DNA of 11,073 bases from Flavobacteriales bacterium UBA2426 (GCA_002342985.1 DDRC01000102.1:467-11539); one strand, 5' to 3'; shown: positions 1 through 6,752, counted from the first letter of the stretch. Program-made: numbers and translations. Notes: generated by a model not told the origin, from the sequence alone.

Positions 1-1
1 T

Positions 2-2440
2 GACGTGCCGGGTGCTCTGCGGGCATGTGATGTGGATGCGGATGGGGATCCGGACCTGGTGCGGATGCAGCCGGGTGAAGGCCTTGCCTGGCTCGAGAAT
101 GCTGATGGTGCGGGTGGATTCAATGCTGAGGCCTTGCTGCTGGCTATCCTGGAGTCCCCGACGGCATGGGAGCTGGAGGACCTTTCCGGTGATGGCCTGC
201 CTGATCTGGCCTATGCGGACCCGATAACAGGAGAGGTGCGGTGGTCGTTGAATGCGGGCCCGACCTTCGAGGCGCCGGTGCTCCTGGGGCAGTTCCCGGA
301 AGGTGTTGGGGCCTTGGCATTGGCCGACCTCACCGGTGATGGGGCGAGGGAGGTCGTGATTTCCGTTTGGGACTCCATGCTTGGCGCCCGTCTGATCATG
401 TGCGCGAACCTTGGCTCCGGGTTCGGTCCGTGCGAGGCCTTCGGGCCCGCAATCGCGGGTGCAGCACCGGGGTTCATCCGCACGGGCAACATGGACCTCG
501 CCGGCGGAATCGACCTCCTGATCGTGGATGGAGATGGCCAAGTGGTGGTGGTGCGTAACGCGGCCGGCGATGGTACCATCTGGGAGCCTGACACCGTCTT
601 CCAACCGAGTGGGATAACCCTTCAGGCCCCCTCTTTCATGGACGTGGATGGGGATGGTGACCTCGACTTGGCCGAAGCGCAGTTCCCTGCAGTGAGGTGG
701 ATCGAGAATACCCTTTCCGAAGGCGGCGCATGGACCGATTGGGTGGAGCATGTCCTGGAACCATGGACAACCGCTGGGCCGGGTTCCTTCGGCCAACTCG
801 GCTGTGGCGAAGGCGCTGGTTTCGTGGCCTTTCCGCTGAATCCCGATGAGCCGGTGCGCTATGCGCATTGGCTCACGGAGATCGGGGCCTTCGCGTTCAG
901 CAAGGCCATGCTTGCTTTCCCGCGTGGCGACTTCCCGTTGCTGGCTGACTTCAATGGCGACGGGCACGATGACCTTGTGCTCCTCGTGGAGGGAGATCGG
1001 CGCCTGTTCATCAACGCCCTGCAGCCTTCGGTTGAGCCCCTTGTGCTGCCCGAACTTCCTGCGCTCTGCAAGTACGGACCCGAATTCAACTTGCCGGATG
1101 CCGTGCCTGCCGGCGGAAGGTGGACGGCACTGGCCGTCTTCGAGAATCAGTTGCTGCGGTCGTCAATCGATGGCAGCGGGGCCTATCCGCTCTCGCATGC
1201 GGCATATGCGGTTGAAGGCTGCGCAATCGGCGGTACCACCAGCATCCTGGTGGTGGAGCAGCCGCTGGTGGAGCCCCCGTTGTCAGGGGAACTGTGCAGC
1301 GGCCAGGCTCCGATTCAATTGACCTCCGTTCCGCCCGCAACCGCATGGGTGAACGCCGGGCCTACCGGCATCCTGGATCCATCGGATTTCGAAGGCGGAG
1401 TCGTGGTGGCCGTGTTCACCGATGCCACAGGAGTGGAATGCGCAACTGATATTGGTCCGATTGCCGTGCTTCCTTCCGTCCCTGCGCAGATCGCCCCGGC
1501 AGGCCCCTTCTGCATCAACAGCGGACCTCAATTGATTGCGGCCTCCGCCGCACCCCCGGAGGGTGTGAGCTGGACCGGTGATATCGCCGGATGGAACAGC
1601 GCAGGAGCAACATTCATCCCCCAGCAGGCCGGTACATTCATGGTCGTGCTGCTTGCTGAAGCTTCGGCCCCCAATGTCTGCAGCGCCTCCGATACGCTCA
1701 TCGTGGTGGTCAGCGATTCCGTGCCTGAGATCGAACTGCAGCCGGTTCCCGTGCTCTGCGCAGTTGGTGAGGCCATTGACCTGGCGGCCTTCGCGACACC
1801 TGGCGGGGGCACCTGGAGCGGTCCCGGCGTCACCGGTTCGAGCTTCGACCCCATGGCTGTCGGGGAAGGGTCGTACCTGGTCACCTACACGGTATTCGAG
1901 CAGGGTTGCGGTGCTTCCGAGGCCTTGGCGCTCAAGCTGATCGAGGAGGTCCTGGTCACGGCCTCATCCGAGGATCTGGGACTTTGCCCAAGCGATGGCC
2001 CCGTGGTGTTCACCGCGAATCCGGAGGGAGGGCTTTGGTCCGCCCCGGTCAGCGCGGATGGGGTGTTCGACCCTTCAGTCTTGGCGGCCGGGACCTACCC
2101 GGTGGTTTACACCTGGTCGGGCGCCAACGGCTGCACGCTGGTGAACGATGCGTTCACGGCGGAGGTGCTGATCTGCACCGGGTTGGGTGAGACCGACCGC
2201 CTCGAAGCACGGGTCTGGCCGGTGCCGTTCGACCATCAGCTCAATCTTGAAGTGGGCGCCTCGGGCGCTGCCGCAATCGACGTTCTCGATGCAGCCGGAC
2301 GTTTGGTGCTGACTACCGGTCCGCAGCCCGCCGGTCAATTGGTGGTGCTTCCCATGGCCAGTGTGCGCGCCGGCGCCTATACGGTGCGGCTGACCCTCCA
2401 GGACGGAGGCGTGCGCCTGTTCAGGGCGCTGAAGGAATAG
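2..2440 (+). CDS. FG-GAP/VCBS propeller and Ig-like multi-module protein with T9SS type A sorting domain (5' partial)
   Basis: Probable cell-surface or secreted protein exported by the Bacteroidota type IX secretion system. The frame is open to the left edge, so the true start and signal peptide are outside; the GTG at 5 is not trusted. Counting that codon as residue 1, residues 1-335 carry Asp-rich calcium-loop FG-GAP repeats (DVDADGDPD at 9, DLSGDGLPD at 59, DLTGDG at 108, DVDGDGDLD at 213, DFNGDGHDD at 315, plus two degenerate copies near 162 and 262), as in a seven-bladed beta-propeller. Residues 350-720 hold five Ig/PKD-like modules of about 75 residues, each with a spaced cysteine pair. 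Residues 726-811 match the T9SS type A C-terminal domain: WPVPF near the start, DAAGRLV in the middle, then GAYTVRL before a basic end. This domain normally directs outer-membrane passage and is then cleaved or used for anchoring. The ligand is unknown; adhesion or substrate binding is inference. Confidence 0.9.
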   Translation, partial: DVPGALRACDVDADGDPDLVRMQPGEGLAWLENADGAGGFNAEALLLAILESPTAWELEDLSGDGLPDLAYADPITGEVRWSLNAGPTFEAPVLLGQFPEGVGALALADLTGDGAREVVISVWDSMLGARLIMCANLGSGFGPCEAFGPAIAGAAPGFIRTGNMDLAGGIDLLIVDGDGQVVVVRNAAGDGTIWEPDTVFQPSGITLQAPSFMDVDGDGDLDLAEAQFPAVRWIENTLSEGGAWTDWVEHVLEPWTTAGPGSFGQLGCGEGAGFVAFPLNPDEPVRYAHWLTEIGAFAFSKAMLAFPRGDFPLLADFNGDGHDDLVLLVEGDRRLFINALQPSVEPLVLPELPALCKYGPEFNLPDAVPAGGRWTALAVFENQLLRSSIDGSGAYPLSHAAYAVEGCAIGGTTSILVVEQPLVEPPLSGELCSGQAPIQLTSVPPATAWVNAGPTGILDPSDFEGGVVVAVFTDATGVECATDIGPIAVLPSVPAQIAPAGPFCINSGPQLIAASAAPPEGVSWTGDIAGWNSAGATFIPQQAGTFMVVLLAEASAPNVCSASDTLIVVVSDSVPEIELQPVPVLCAVGEAIDLAAFATPGGGTWSGPGVTGSSFDPMAVGEGSYLVTYTVFEQGCGASEALALKLIEEVLVTASSEDLGLCPSDGPVVFTANPEGGLWSAPVSADGVFDPSVLAAGTYPVVYTWSGANGCTLVNDAFTAEVLICTGLGETDRLEARVWPVPFDHQLNLEVGASGAAAIDVLDAAGRLVLTTGPQPAGQLVVLPMASVRAGAYTVRLTLQDGGVRLFRALKE

Positions 2441-2443
2441 GGG

Positions 2444-2464
2444 AGGCGGCCCTGGGGGCCGCTT
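2444..2464 (+). terminator. GC-rich hairpin after the T9SS-substrate gene
   Basis: Four bases after the TAG stop at 2438-2440, seven perfect pairs (2446-2452 with 2456-2462) enclose a 3-nt loop. One G-T and one A-T pair extend the stem to 2444/2464. Only two T residues follow, so intrinsic termination is plausible but not certain. The TTG at the 3' foot overlaps the candidate -33 box of the next gene. Confidence 0.45.
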
Positions 2465-2493
2465 GTCGCAGCGCGTTCAGCCGCGTACATTCG
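2463..2493 (+). promoter_or_regulatory. Candidate Bacteroidota-type promoter for the DGQHR gene
   Basis: A TTG at 2463-2465 and TACATTCG at 2486-2493 are separated by 20 nt. This fits the Bacteroidota primary-sigma pattern of a TTG-containing -33 box and a TAnnTTTG -7 box with one mismatch. Transcription would begin near 2498-2500, leaving about 17-20 nt before the ATG at 2517. Its presence suggests that the gene is transcribed on its own and not from the upstream gene. Confidence 0.5.
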
Positions 2494-2516
2494 AGGGCGC
2501 GACAACCCGCCCACCC

Positions 2517-3620
2517 ATGATCGCCACACAGATCCGTCAGAAAGACGCCCGCTTCTACTTCGTTTCCTACCCGTGCGAGGACATCCTGCGCCGTGTCAGG
2601 TTCATCAGCCGCTTCTACGCCGATGGCGAGAAGCCGATAGCGGCGGATGAGGCGGCAAAGGGCGATGAGGTGGCTTCATTCATCCAGCGCATCGAGCGCA
2701 GCGATGCCGCCTTCCAGCGCACCATGTCACACGGCAAGATCAAGGCGATCAGGAATTTCTACGAGACCGCCGTAGCGCAGCCACCCATTCCGGGAACGGT
2801 CCTGCTCTTCAGCAGCGATATCCTCGAATTCTCGCCGCTCGGCGGCATGCAGAACGTGGGCGACCTCAAGGAGCCGCGGGAGAAGTACCTCATCATCGAT
2901 GGCCAGCATCGCTTGGCAGCGCTGGAGTTCTACATGCGCTCCCATCCCGAGGAGGCCCGGAGCATCCATGTGCCATGCATCATCTTCGATGGGGAGAGCG
3001 AGGATTTCGCGGCCGAGATGTTCGTGATCATCAACAGCACGCCAACGCGCATCAACAAGAGCCACCTCATCGACCTCTACGAGCGCGTGAGCTGGGAACG
3101 ACCGGACAAGCGGCTGGCCGCCAAGGTGATCGAGCGGCTCTACAGCAGCGGCGACAGCCCGCTTCAGTACCGCATCAACCGGCTCGGCAACCGGAGCAAG
3201 CAGGAGAAATGGATCATGCAGGCCGAGCTCTTCAATGAGGTGCACCGCTGGATCCTGCGCTCCTTCAGCAAGGACGAGAAGGTGAATGCGGCGGCAGTGG
3301 AGCGCCGGTACCGGGTGCTGCAGCAGTTCTTCCGGGCAGCCCGGGCGGCCTTCGGTGATACCTGGGGCGATGCCCGATACCACGTCACCAAGCCCGTCAC
3401 CCTGAAGGCGCTGGTGCGCGTTTGCGCCGACCTGAATGCCCGTGACCGGGGGGATGAGGAAACCCGCGAGGCCCGATGGGCACAACGCCTCACCGCCGCT
3501 TGGGGCGATGCGCTGCGCGAATTCCGCGATGAAGGGTTCTACGAGCGCTTCGCGGCCAAGGGCCAGGTGGAGCGGGTAGGGAAGGTCCATAAGTACCTCA
3601 GCGGCCGGCTCGGTCTTTGA
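2517..3620 (+). CDS. DGQHR-domain protein, DndB-like (orphan)
   Basis: A 367-residue protein with the hallmark DGQHR motif at residues 128-132 (IIDGQHRLAAL), followed by the conserved INSTPTRINK block at about 172-181. Both typify the DGQHR/DndB family, whose fold is related to ParB-like proteins. DndB in phosphorothioate DNA-modification loci is described as a transcriptional regulator of the dnd genes; other DGQHR proteins are uncharacterised. No dndC/D/E, dptF/G/H or deazaguanine-modification gene is in this window, so the role here is open: a DNA-binding or regulatory protein is inference. The ATG at 2517 is preferred over the in-frame TTG at 2463, because the latter sits in the hairpin and ahead of the candidate -7 box and adds an unconserved-looking tail. 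No signal peptide or membrane segment is visible, so it is probably cytoplasmic. The C-terminal half is basic and predicted largely helical. It ends 20 nt before a strong terminator. Confidence 0.82.
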   Translation: MIATQIRQKDARFYFVSYPCEDILRRVRFISRFYADGEKPIAADEAAKGDEVASFIQRIERSDAAFQRTMSHGKIKAIRNFYETAVAQPPIPGTVLLFSSDILEFSPLGGMQNVGDLKEPREKYLIIDGQHRLAALEFYMRSHPEEARSIHVPCIIFDGESEDFAAEMFVIINSTPTRINKSHLIDLYERVSWERPDKRLAAKVIERLYSSGDSPLQYRINRLGNRSKQEKWIMQAELFNEVHRWILRSFSKDEKVNAAAVERRYRVLQQFFRAARAAFGDTWGDARYHVTKPVTLKALVRVCADLNARDRGDEETREARWAQRLTAAWGDALREFRDEGFYERFAAKGQVERVGKVHKYLSGRLGL

Positions 3621-3640
3621 CCGGCAGCCGGTGGAAATGC

Positions 3641-3666
3641 AACGAGGCGCCCAAAGGCGCCTCGTT
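3641..3666. terminator. Bidirectional intrinsic terminator
   Basis: A perfect 11-bp inverted repeat (3641-3651 with 3656-3666) has a 4-nt loop CAAA, or TTTG on the other strand. It lies between the stop of the DGQHR gene (3620, + strand) and the 3' end of the tRNA-Arg gene (3674, - strand). The stem is GC-rich with AA at its left foot and TT at its right foot, so each strand has a short T run after the stem. The position between convergent genes supports termination from both sides. Confidence 0.8.
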
Positions 3667-3673
3667 CGTTCTG

Positions 3674-3747
3674 CGGACCCGTAGGGATTCGAACCCCAAA
3701 CCTTCTGATCCGTAGTCAGATGCTCTATCCAATTGAGCTACGGGTCC
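3674..3747 (-). tRNA. tRNA-Arg (anticodon ACG)
   Basis: A 74-nt cloverleaf on the minus strand. The 7-bp acceptor stem is GGACCCG with CGGGTCC and discriminator G; the D arm is GCTC/GAGC with an 8-9-nt GG-containing loop. The anticodon stem TCTGA/TCAGA has loop CTACGGA, giving anticodon ACG at 3711-3713. The variable region is 5 nt, and the T arm has loop TTCGAAT. A34 of this isoacceptor is normally deaminated to inosine by TadA, allowing CGU, CGC and CGA to be read. CCA is not encoded: CAG follows the discriminator base, so the CCA end must be added enzymatically. Transcription runs toward the shared terminator at 3641-3666. Confidence 0.96.
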
Positions 3748-3760
3748 TGAAAAGCGGGGG

Positions 3761-3768
3761 CGAAGATA
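3761..3768 (-). promoter_or_regulatory. -7-like element ahead of tRNA-Arg
   Basis: On the minus strand TATCTTCG fits TAnnTTTG with one mismatch and ends 13 nt before the tRNA 5' end at 3747. That spacing suits a start site a few bases upstream of the mature tRNA. The only TTTG upstream (3796-3793) overlaps the stop of the DUF218 gene and is 24 nt away, longer than usual, so the -33 part is uncertain. Confidence 0.4.
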
Positions 3769-3791
3769 GACAACCGTTCGGATTGAATGGT

Positions 3792-4526
3792 TCAAATCCA
3801 GCCGTTGAGCCGGTAGTAAGCGATTGCCAGGCCTTCACGGAGGCAGGTCACCTCCAGTTTGAGGTAGTTCCAGAACGTGTAGCGGAGCCTGGGGTGGCCC
3901 GACACATCAGGAACCCACGGCTTGCCGCCGATCTGGGTGTGCCCGTAGTCGAAATCGTGCGCCATGGCATGATCCCAAGCCGGCGCTCCGCAGGCCCCTG
4001 TGATACCGGCCTTCCGGAATGCCCGGATGCTCCGGTACATGTTCTCCGGGGCCGTTACGACGGCCACTAGGCCCTGCGCCAGACGGGAAGCCGCGAGCGC
4101 CTGGTCGCGCGTGTTCTCCCCTTGATTCAGCGTATCGATGCGGGTGGAGAGGACCCCGCGTACCAGAAGTTCCTCGCGCATCGCACGCAGCACCTCGCCA
4201 TTCCCGGGGTGGATCACCAGCAGTCTGGCCGATGGCCACGTGTTGGAGAGCATGGCTGCATGCTGCAGTCGCAGCAGTTCCGGCCCGGAAGGCATGCCGC
4301 TCCCGCCCAGCACCACGATCGTCGACGGCTCGCTCGCACAGGTCCCGGCCGCCTCCCCGAGCCATCGGTGCGCATCGTAGGGTATCCGCGTGAAGGCGAG
4401 CGCGATGCCCAGCAGGAGCAAGGAACCGCTGGCCAAAACGAGCCTGCTGAACCAGGGATGCAGGGAATGCGACAGTAAGCCCAGCAGCATCCCAGCTGTT
4501 GTGATGGCTTCCCGCCAGCGCTTCAT
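3792..4526 (-). CDS. DUF218 / YdcF-ElyC-SanA-like membrane-anchored protein
   Basis: A 244-residue protein from the ATG at 4526; an in-frame extension to 4619 would overlap the upstream protease gene by 65 nt and is rejected. A hydrophobic segment at about residues 28-47 anchors it in the inner membrane. DUF218 signatures follow: IVVLGGSG at 70-77, GENTRDQA at 136-143, and VTAPENMYRSIRAFRKAG at 157-174. The C-terminal end YRLNGWI also resembles relatives. In Escherichia coli, ElyC and SanA of this family affect peptidoglycan and envelope precursor metabolism and envelope barrier function; the biochemical activity is not settled. Family members usually have His in the VTSxxHMxR motif; here it is Asn162 (AAC). 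It begins 28 nt after the M48 protease gene and is probably the last gene of the tsaD-clpS-M48 transcript. The fold assignment is firm; the exact function is not. Confidence 0.82.
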   Translation of the reverse strand: MKRWREAITTAGMLLGLLSHSLHPWFSRLVLASGSLLLLGIALAFTRIPYDAHRWLGEAAGTCASEPSTIVVLGGSGMPSGPELLRLQHAAMLSNTWPSARLLVIHPGNGEVLRAMREELLVRGVLSTRIDTLNQGENTRDQALAASRLAQGLVAVVTAPENMYRSIRAFRKAGITGACGAPAWDHAMAHDFDYGHTQIGGKPWVPDVSGHPRLRYTFWNYLKLEVTCLREGLAIAYYRLNGWI

Positions 4527-4554
4527 GGCGTCCGCCGATGCCAAGCCCCTGCGG

Positions 4555-5361
4555 TCAGGGCTTGTAGTACTTGAGGGCCTCAGGCATGTAGGCCTCCAGG
4601 TCGCGCATGCGCGTGGCATCGCTCGGGTGCGTGCTCAGGAATTCAGGAGGCGCCTGGCCTCCGGACTGCTGGCTCATGCGTTGCCAGAATCCGGGCGCCT
4701 CGCGCGGGTCGTAACCGGCCATGGCCATGAACACCAAGCCCATCTTGTCAGCCTCCGTCTCATGCTTGCGGCTGAAGGCGAGCATGCCCAAGGCGCTGCC
4801 GATGCCGAAGCTCTGCAGGAAGAGGTCGCGCGCCAGCGAAGGCTTCTCTCCTGTGAGGACCTCCAAGGTCATTCCCGCGCCTTGAATGGCGATGGCCTGG
4901 CTCATGCGCTCGTTCCCGTGGCGCGCAATGGCATGCGAGACCTCATGCCCCATCACTACGGCTAGTCCGATCTCATCTTGCGTCACGGGAAGAATGCCGG
5001 TGTACACGACCACTTTGCCGCCCGGCATGCACCAAGCGTTCACCGTGGGGTCGTCCACCGTCTTGAAGGACCAGGTGAATCCCTCCACGCGGTTGCCCGC
5101 GTTGCTCTCATTCAGGAACCTCGTCGCGGCATCGGCCAGGCGCTGGCCTACCCGGCTCACCAATTGGGCCCTCGGGTCGTTGTCGGCCAGCACGGGATGC
5201 TCATTCAGGAAGGAGTCGTACTCCGTGACCGACATGGCCATCAGCTGGCTCTCATTGGCCAGGTTGAGCTGGCGACGGCCCGTGATGGGCACCTTGGCGC
5301 AGGCTTCGGCCAGGATGACCGCCGCCAGTATCGCTGTTCCGCGGAGGATGGTCTGCTTCAT
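4555..5361 (-). CDS. M48-family zinc metalloprotease lipoprotein (LoiP/BepA-like)
   Basis: A 268-residue envelope protease. The N-terminus has a hydrophobic signal (about 5-19) ending at Cys21 in LAEAC, an atypical but plausible lipobox for lipidation. Right after it comes VPITGRRQLNL, a segment typical of this lipoprotein subgroup. The zinc site is HEVSH at 139-143 with the third ligand probably Glu201 in the ExxxD motif (ETEAD 201-205). A conserved THPSD lies at 244-248. There is no TPR extension such as BepA has, so it resembles LoiP/YggG or an M48 core domain. The family degrades or helps mature outer-membrane proteins. The ATG at 5361 is preferred because it starts directly with the signal peptide and overlaps the clpS stop as ATGA, suggesting translational coupling. 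Substrates cannot be read from the sequence. Confidence 0.92.
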   Translation of the reverse strand: MKQTILRGTAILAAVILAEACAKVPITGRRQLNLANESQLMAMSVTEYDSFLNEHPVLADNDPRAQLVSRVGQRLADAATRFLNESNAGNRVEGFTWSFKTVDDPTVNAWCMPGGKVVVYTGILPVTQDEIGLAVVMGHEVSHAIARHGNERMSQAIAIQGAGMTLEVLTGEKPSLARDLFLQSFGIGSALGMLAFSRKHETEADKMGLVFMAMAGYDPREAPGFWQRMSQQSGGQAPPEFLSTHPSDATRMRDLEAYMPEALKYYKP

Positions 5362-5639
5362 TGGATGTCGGCGGATAAGCCGCGATCGAGCAGTGCGGTG
5401 CACTGCGGTTCCAGCTGGTCGAAGGTGCCTCGCTTCACGCTGCACTTCCCGTTGTAGTGCACGATCCAGGCGCATTGCTCGGCCTGTATCGGATCGTGGC
5501 CGCAGATCTCCACCAGGCAGGCGATGACATGGTCGAAGGTATTCACGTCATCGTTGTGCAGGATGATCTCGCGCATCGGACCGGTCTCGCTCTGGATCTC
5601 CTCCAGTAGCGCTTCCTCAAGATGATGCTGGATGCTCAT
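5358..5639 (-). CDS. clpS: ATP-dependent Clp protease adaptor ClpS
   Basis: A 93-residue cytoplasmic adaptor that binds N-degron substrates and delivers them to the Clp AAA+ unfoldase. The core is complete: HNDDVNTFDHV at residues 28-38, containing the NDD part of the pocket that holds the substrate N-terminal amine. This is followed by AEQCAWIVHYNGKC at 53-66 with the conserved pocket histidine His61. The disordered N-terminal tail of about 22 residues, which inserts into the unfoldase, is also present. Length and motifs match Bacteroidota ClpS. The gene starts 38 nt after tsaD, and its TGA overlaps the ATG of the M48 protease gene by 4 nt. The partner unfoldase (ClpA or ClpC) is not in the window. 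Confidence 0.95.
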   Translation of the reverse strand: MSIQHHLEEALLEEIQSETGPMREIILHNDDVNTFDHVIACLVEICGHDPIQAEQCAWIVHYNGKCSVKRGTFDQLEPQCTALLDRGLSADIQ

Positions 5640-5677
5640 GACTGGCCGAAAATAAGCAGTGTCGGAAGGCCCGATGC

Positions 5678-6700
5678 TCAGCCCCGGGCGAAGGGTACGG
5701 CGTTCAACGGTGCATGCCGGCCTGCAAGGTGACCGAAGTGGCCCGCCATGGCCACCATGGCGGCGTTATCCGTGCAATAGGCGAATGGGGGCAGGTGCAG
5801 CGCCCAGCCCTCTGCATTTGCCAGTGCCTTCGCCCCTGACCGCAAGGCGGAGTTCGCGCTCACGCCGCCGCTGATGGCGACCTCGAAAAGCCCCTGCGCA
5901 CGGGCGGCCATGCGCAGCTTCCTCAGCAGTTCATCCACGATGCAGCGCTGGAGCGAGGCGCAGAGGTGCGGCAGCTCGCGCTCCACGAAGGAAGGGTCAC
6001 CTGCCATGCCGGCCCGGACCGTTTGCGCGAAGGCTGTCTTGATGCCGCTGAAGCTCATATCGAGTCCGGCCACCTGCGGTACAGGGAGCGGAAACCAGGT
6101 TGGATCGCCGGAGGCGGCATGCAGGTCGATGAGCGGACCGCCGGGATAGGGGAGTCCCAGCGCCTTTGCACCCTTGTCGAAGGCCTCTCCGGCCGCATCA
6201 TCGCGTGTGGAGCCGATGATGTCCATCCGGTCGTACCCGTGCACCACCGCCAATTGCGTGTGCCCGCCGCTCACAGTGAGGTTGAGGAACGGGAACCGGG
6301 GCACCGAACGCGGTGCGCCGTCCTGAATGAAATGCGCAAGCGCATGGGCGCTGAGGTGGTCGACCGGGATGAGCGGTATGCCCAAGGCCTGACTCAGGGA
6401 ACGGGCGTAGCAGAAGCCCACGAGCAGCGCGCCAATGAGCCCCGGGCCTTGCGTGACGGCCACGGCCCCCAGGTCGGCCACGCCGATGCCGGCCTGGCGC
6501 AGCGCCTCATGCACCACCGGAACGATGCTCTCCTGGTGGGCCCGACTGGCCAGTTCGGGCACCACTCCGCCCCATTGCCGGTGCGCCTCCTGGCCGGCAA
6601 TGACGTTGCTCAGCACACGGCCATCGGCGAGGACCGCCGCCGCTGTCTCGTCGCAGCTGCTCTCGATGCCGAGGATGAAGAGGGGCTTGCCTTCACGCAT
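5678..6700 (-). CDS. tsaD: tRNA N6-adenosine threonylcarbamoyltransferase TsaD
   Basis: A 340-residue enzyme, the normal family length. It transfers the threonylcarbamoyl group from threonylcarbamoyl-AMP to A37 of ANN-decoding tRNAs, forming t6A with TsaB and TsaE in the cytoplasm. The ASKHA-type fold motifs are all present: GIESSCDETAAAVL at 11-24, the metal-binding HxxxH at His115/His119, the nucleotide-binding SGGHTQL at 144-150, SGIKTAF at 218-224, SGGVSAN at 277-283, and the metal-ligand Asp311 in CTDNAAMVAM. The start at 6700 is placed because the conserved N-terminus begins within nine residues. It is the first gene of the - strand cluster and is divergent from the tamB-like gene, an arrangement I recall from other Bacteroidota genomes. 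tsaB and tsaE are not in the window. Confidence 0.98.
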   Translation of the reverse strand: MREGKPLFILGIESSCDETAAAVLADGRVLSNVIAGQEAHRQWGGVVPELASRAHQESIVPVVHEALRQAGIGVADLGAVAVTQGPGLIGALLVGFCYARSLSQALGIPLIPVDHLSAHALAHFIQDGAPRSVPRFPFLNLTVSGGHTQLAVVHGYDRMDIIGSTRDDAAGEAFDKGAKALGLPYPGGPLIDLHAASGDPTWFPLPVPQVAGLDMSFSGIKTAFAQTVRAGMAGDPSFVERELPHLCASLQRCIVDELLRKLRMAARAQGLFEVAISGGVSANSALRSGAKALANAEGWALHLPPFAYCTDNAAMVAMAGHFGHLAGRHAPLNAVPFARG

Positions 6701-6720
6701 GCTGGACCGGGCTACTTTTG
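6687..6720 (+). promoter_or_regulatory. Candidate promoter for the tamB-like gene
   Basis: TACTTTTG at 6713-6720 matches TAnnTTTG exactly. A TTG at 6687-6689 lies 23 nt upstream, at the long end of the usual spacing and inside the first codons of tsaD. Transcription would start near 6725-6727, giving a leader of about 50 nt before the GTG at 6776. Confidence 0.5.
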
Positions 6721-6752
6721 GCGGATACGGCCCGGTGTTGGCTAAGGGCAGT

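Noticed and set aside
2727..3590. 287-codon minus-strand open frame opposite the DGQHR gene
   Set aside because: The plus-strand frame has the DGQHR and INSTPTRINK motifs; the antisense frame shows no recognisable domain.
3674..3747. tRNA-Arg as an integration site, making the DGQHR gene part of an island
   Set aside because: No integrase and no repeated copy of the tRNA 3' end was seen in the window, and the DGQHR gene resembles its neighbours in base composition.
3772..3792. Imperfect inverted repeat right after the DUF218 stop (3772-3779 with 3785-3792) as an operon terminator
   Set aside because: On the minus strand it contains an A-C mismatch, is AT-moderate and has no T run; it is too weak to call.
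3598..3795. 65-codon minus-strand open frame spanning the terminator and tRNA-Arg
   Set aside because: It runs through a complete tRNA and a terminator hairpin; the similarity to spurious database proteins translated from tRNA is a known artefact.
4527..4619. N-terminal extension of the DUF218 protein
   Set aside because: It would overlap the 3' end of the M48 protease gene and adds a segment with no family resemblance; the ATG at 4526 fits better.
5362..5475. N-terminal extension of the M48 protease
   Set aside because: It would bury the signal peptide behind 38 Arg-rich residues and overlap clpS; the ATG at 5361 begins directly with the lipoprotein signal.
5966..6745. 259-codon plus-strand open frame opposite tsaD
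   Set aside because: Antisense to a complete TsaD; no motif, promoter or conserved-looking segment.
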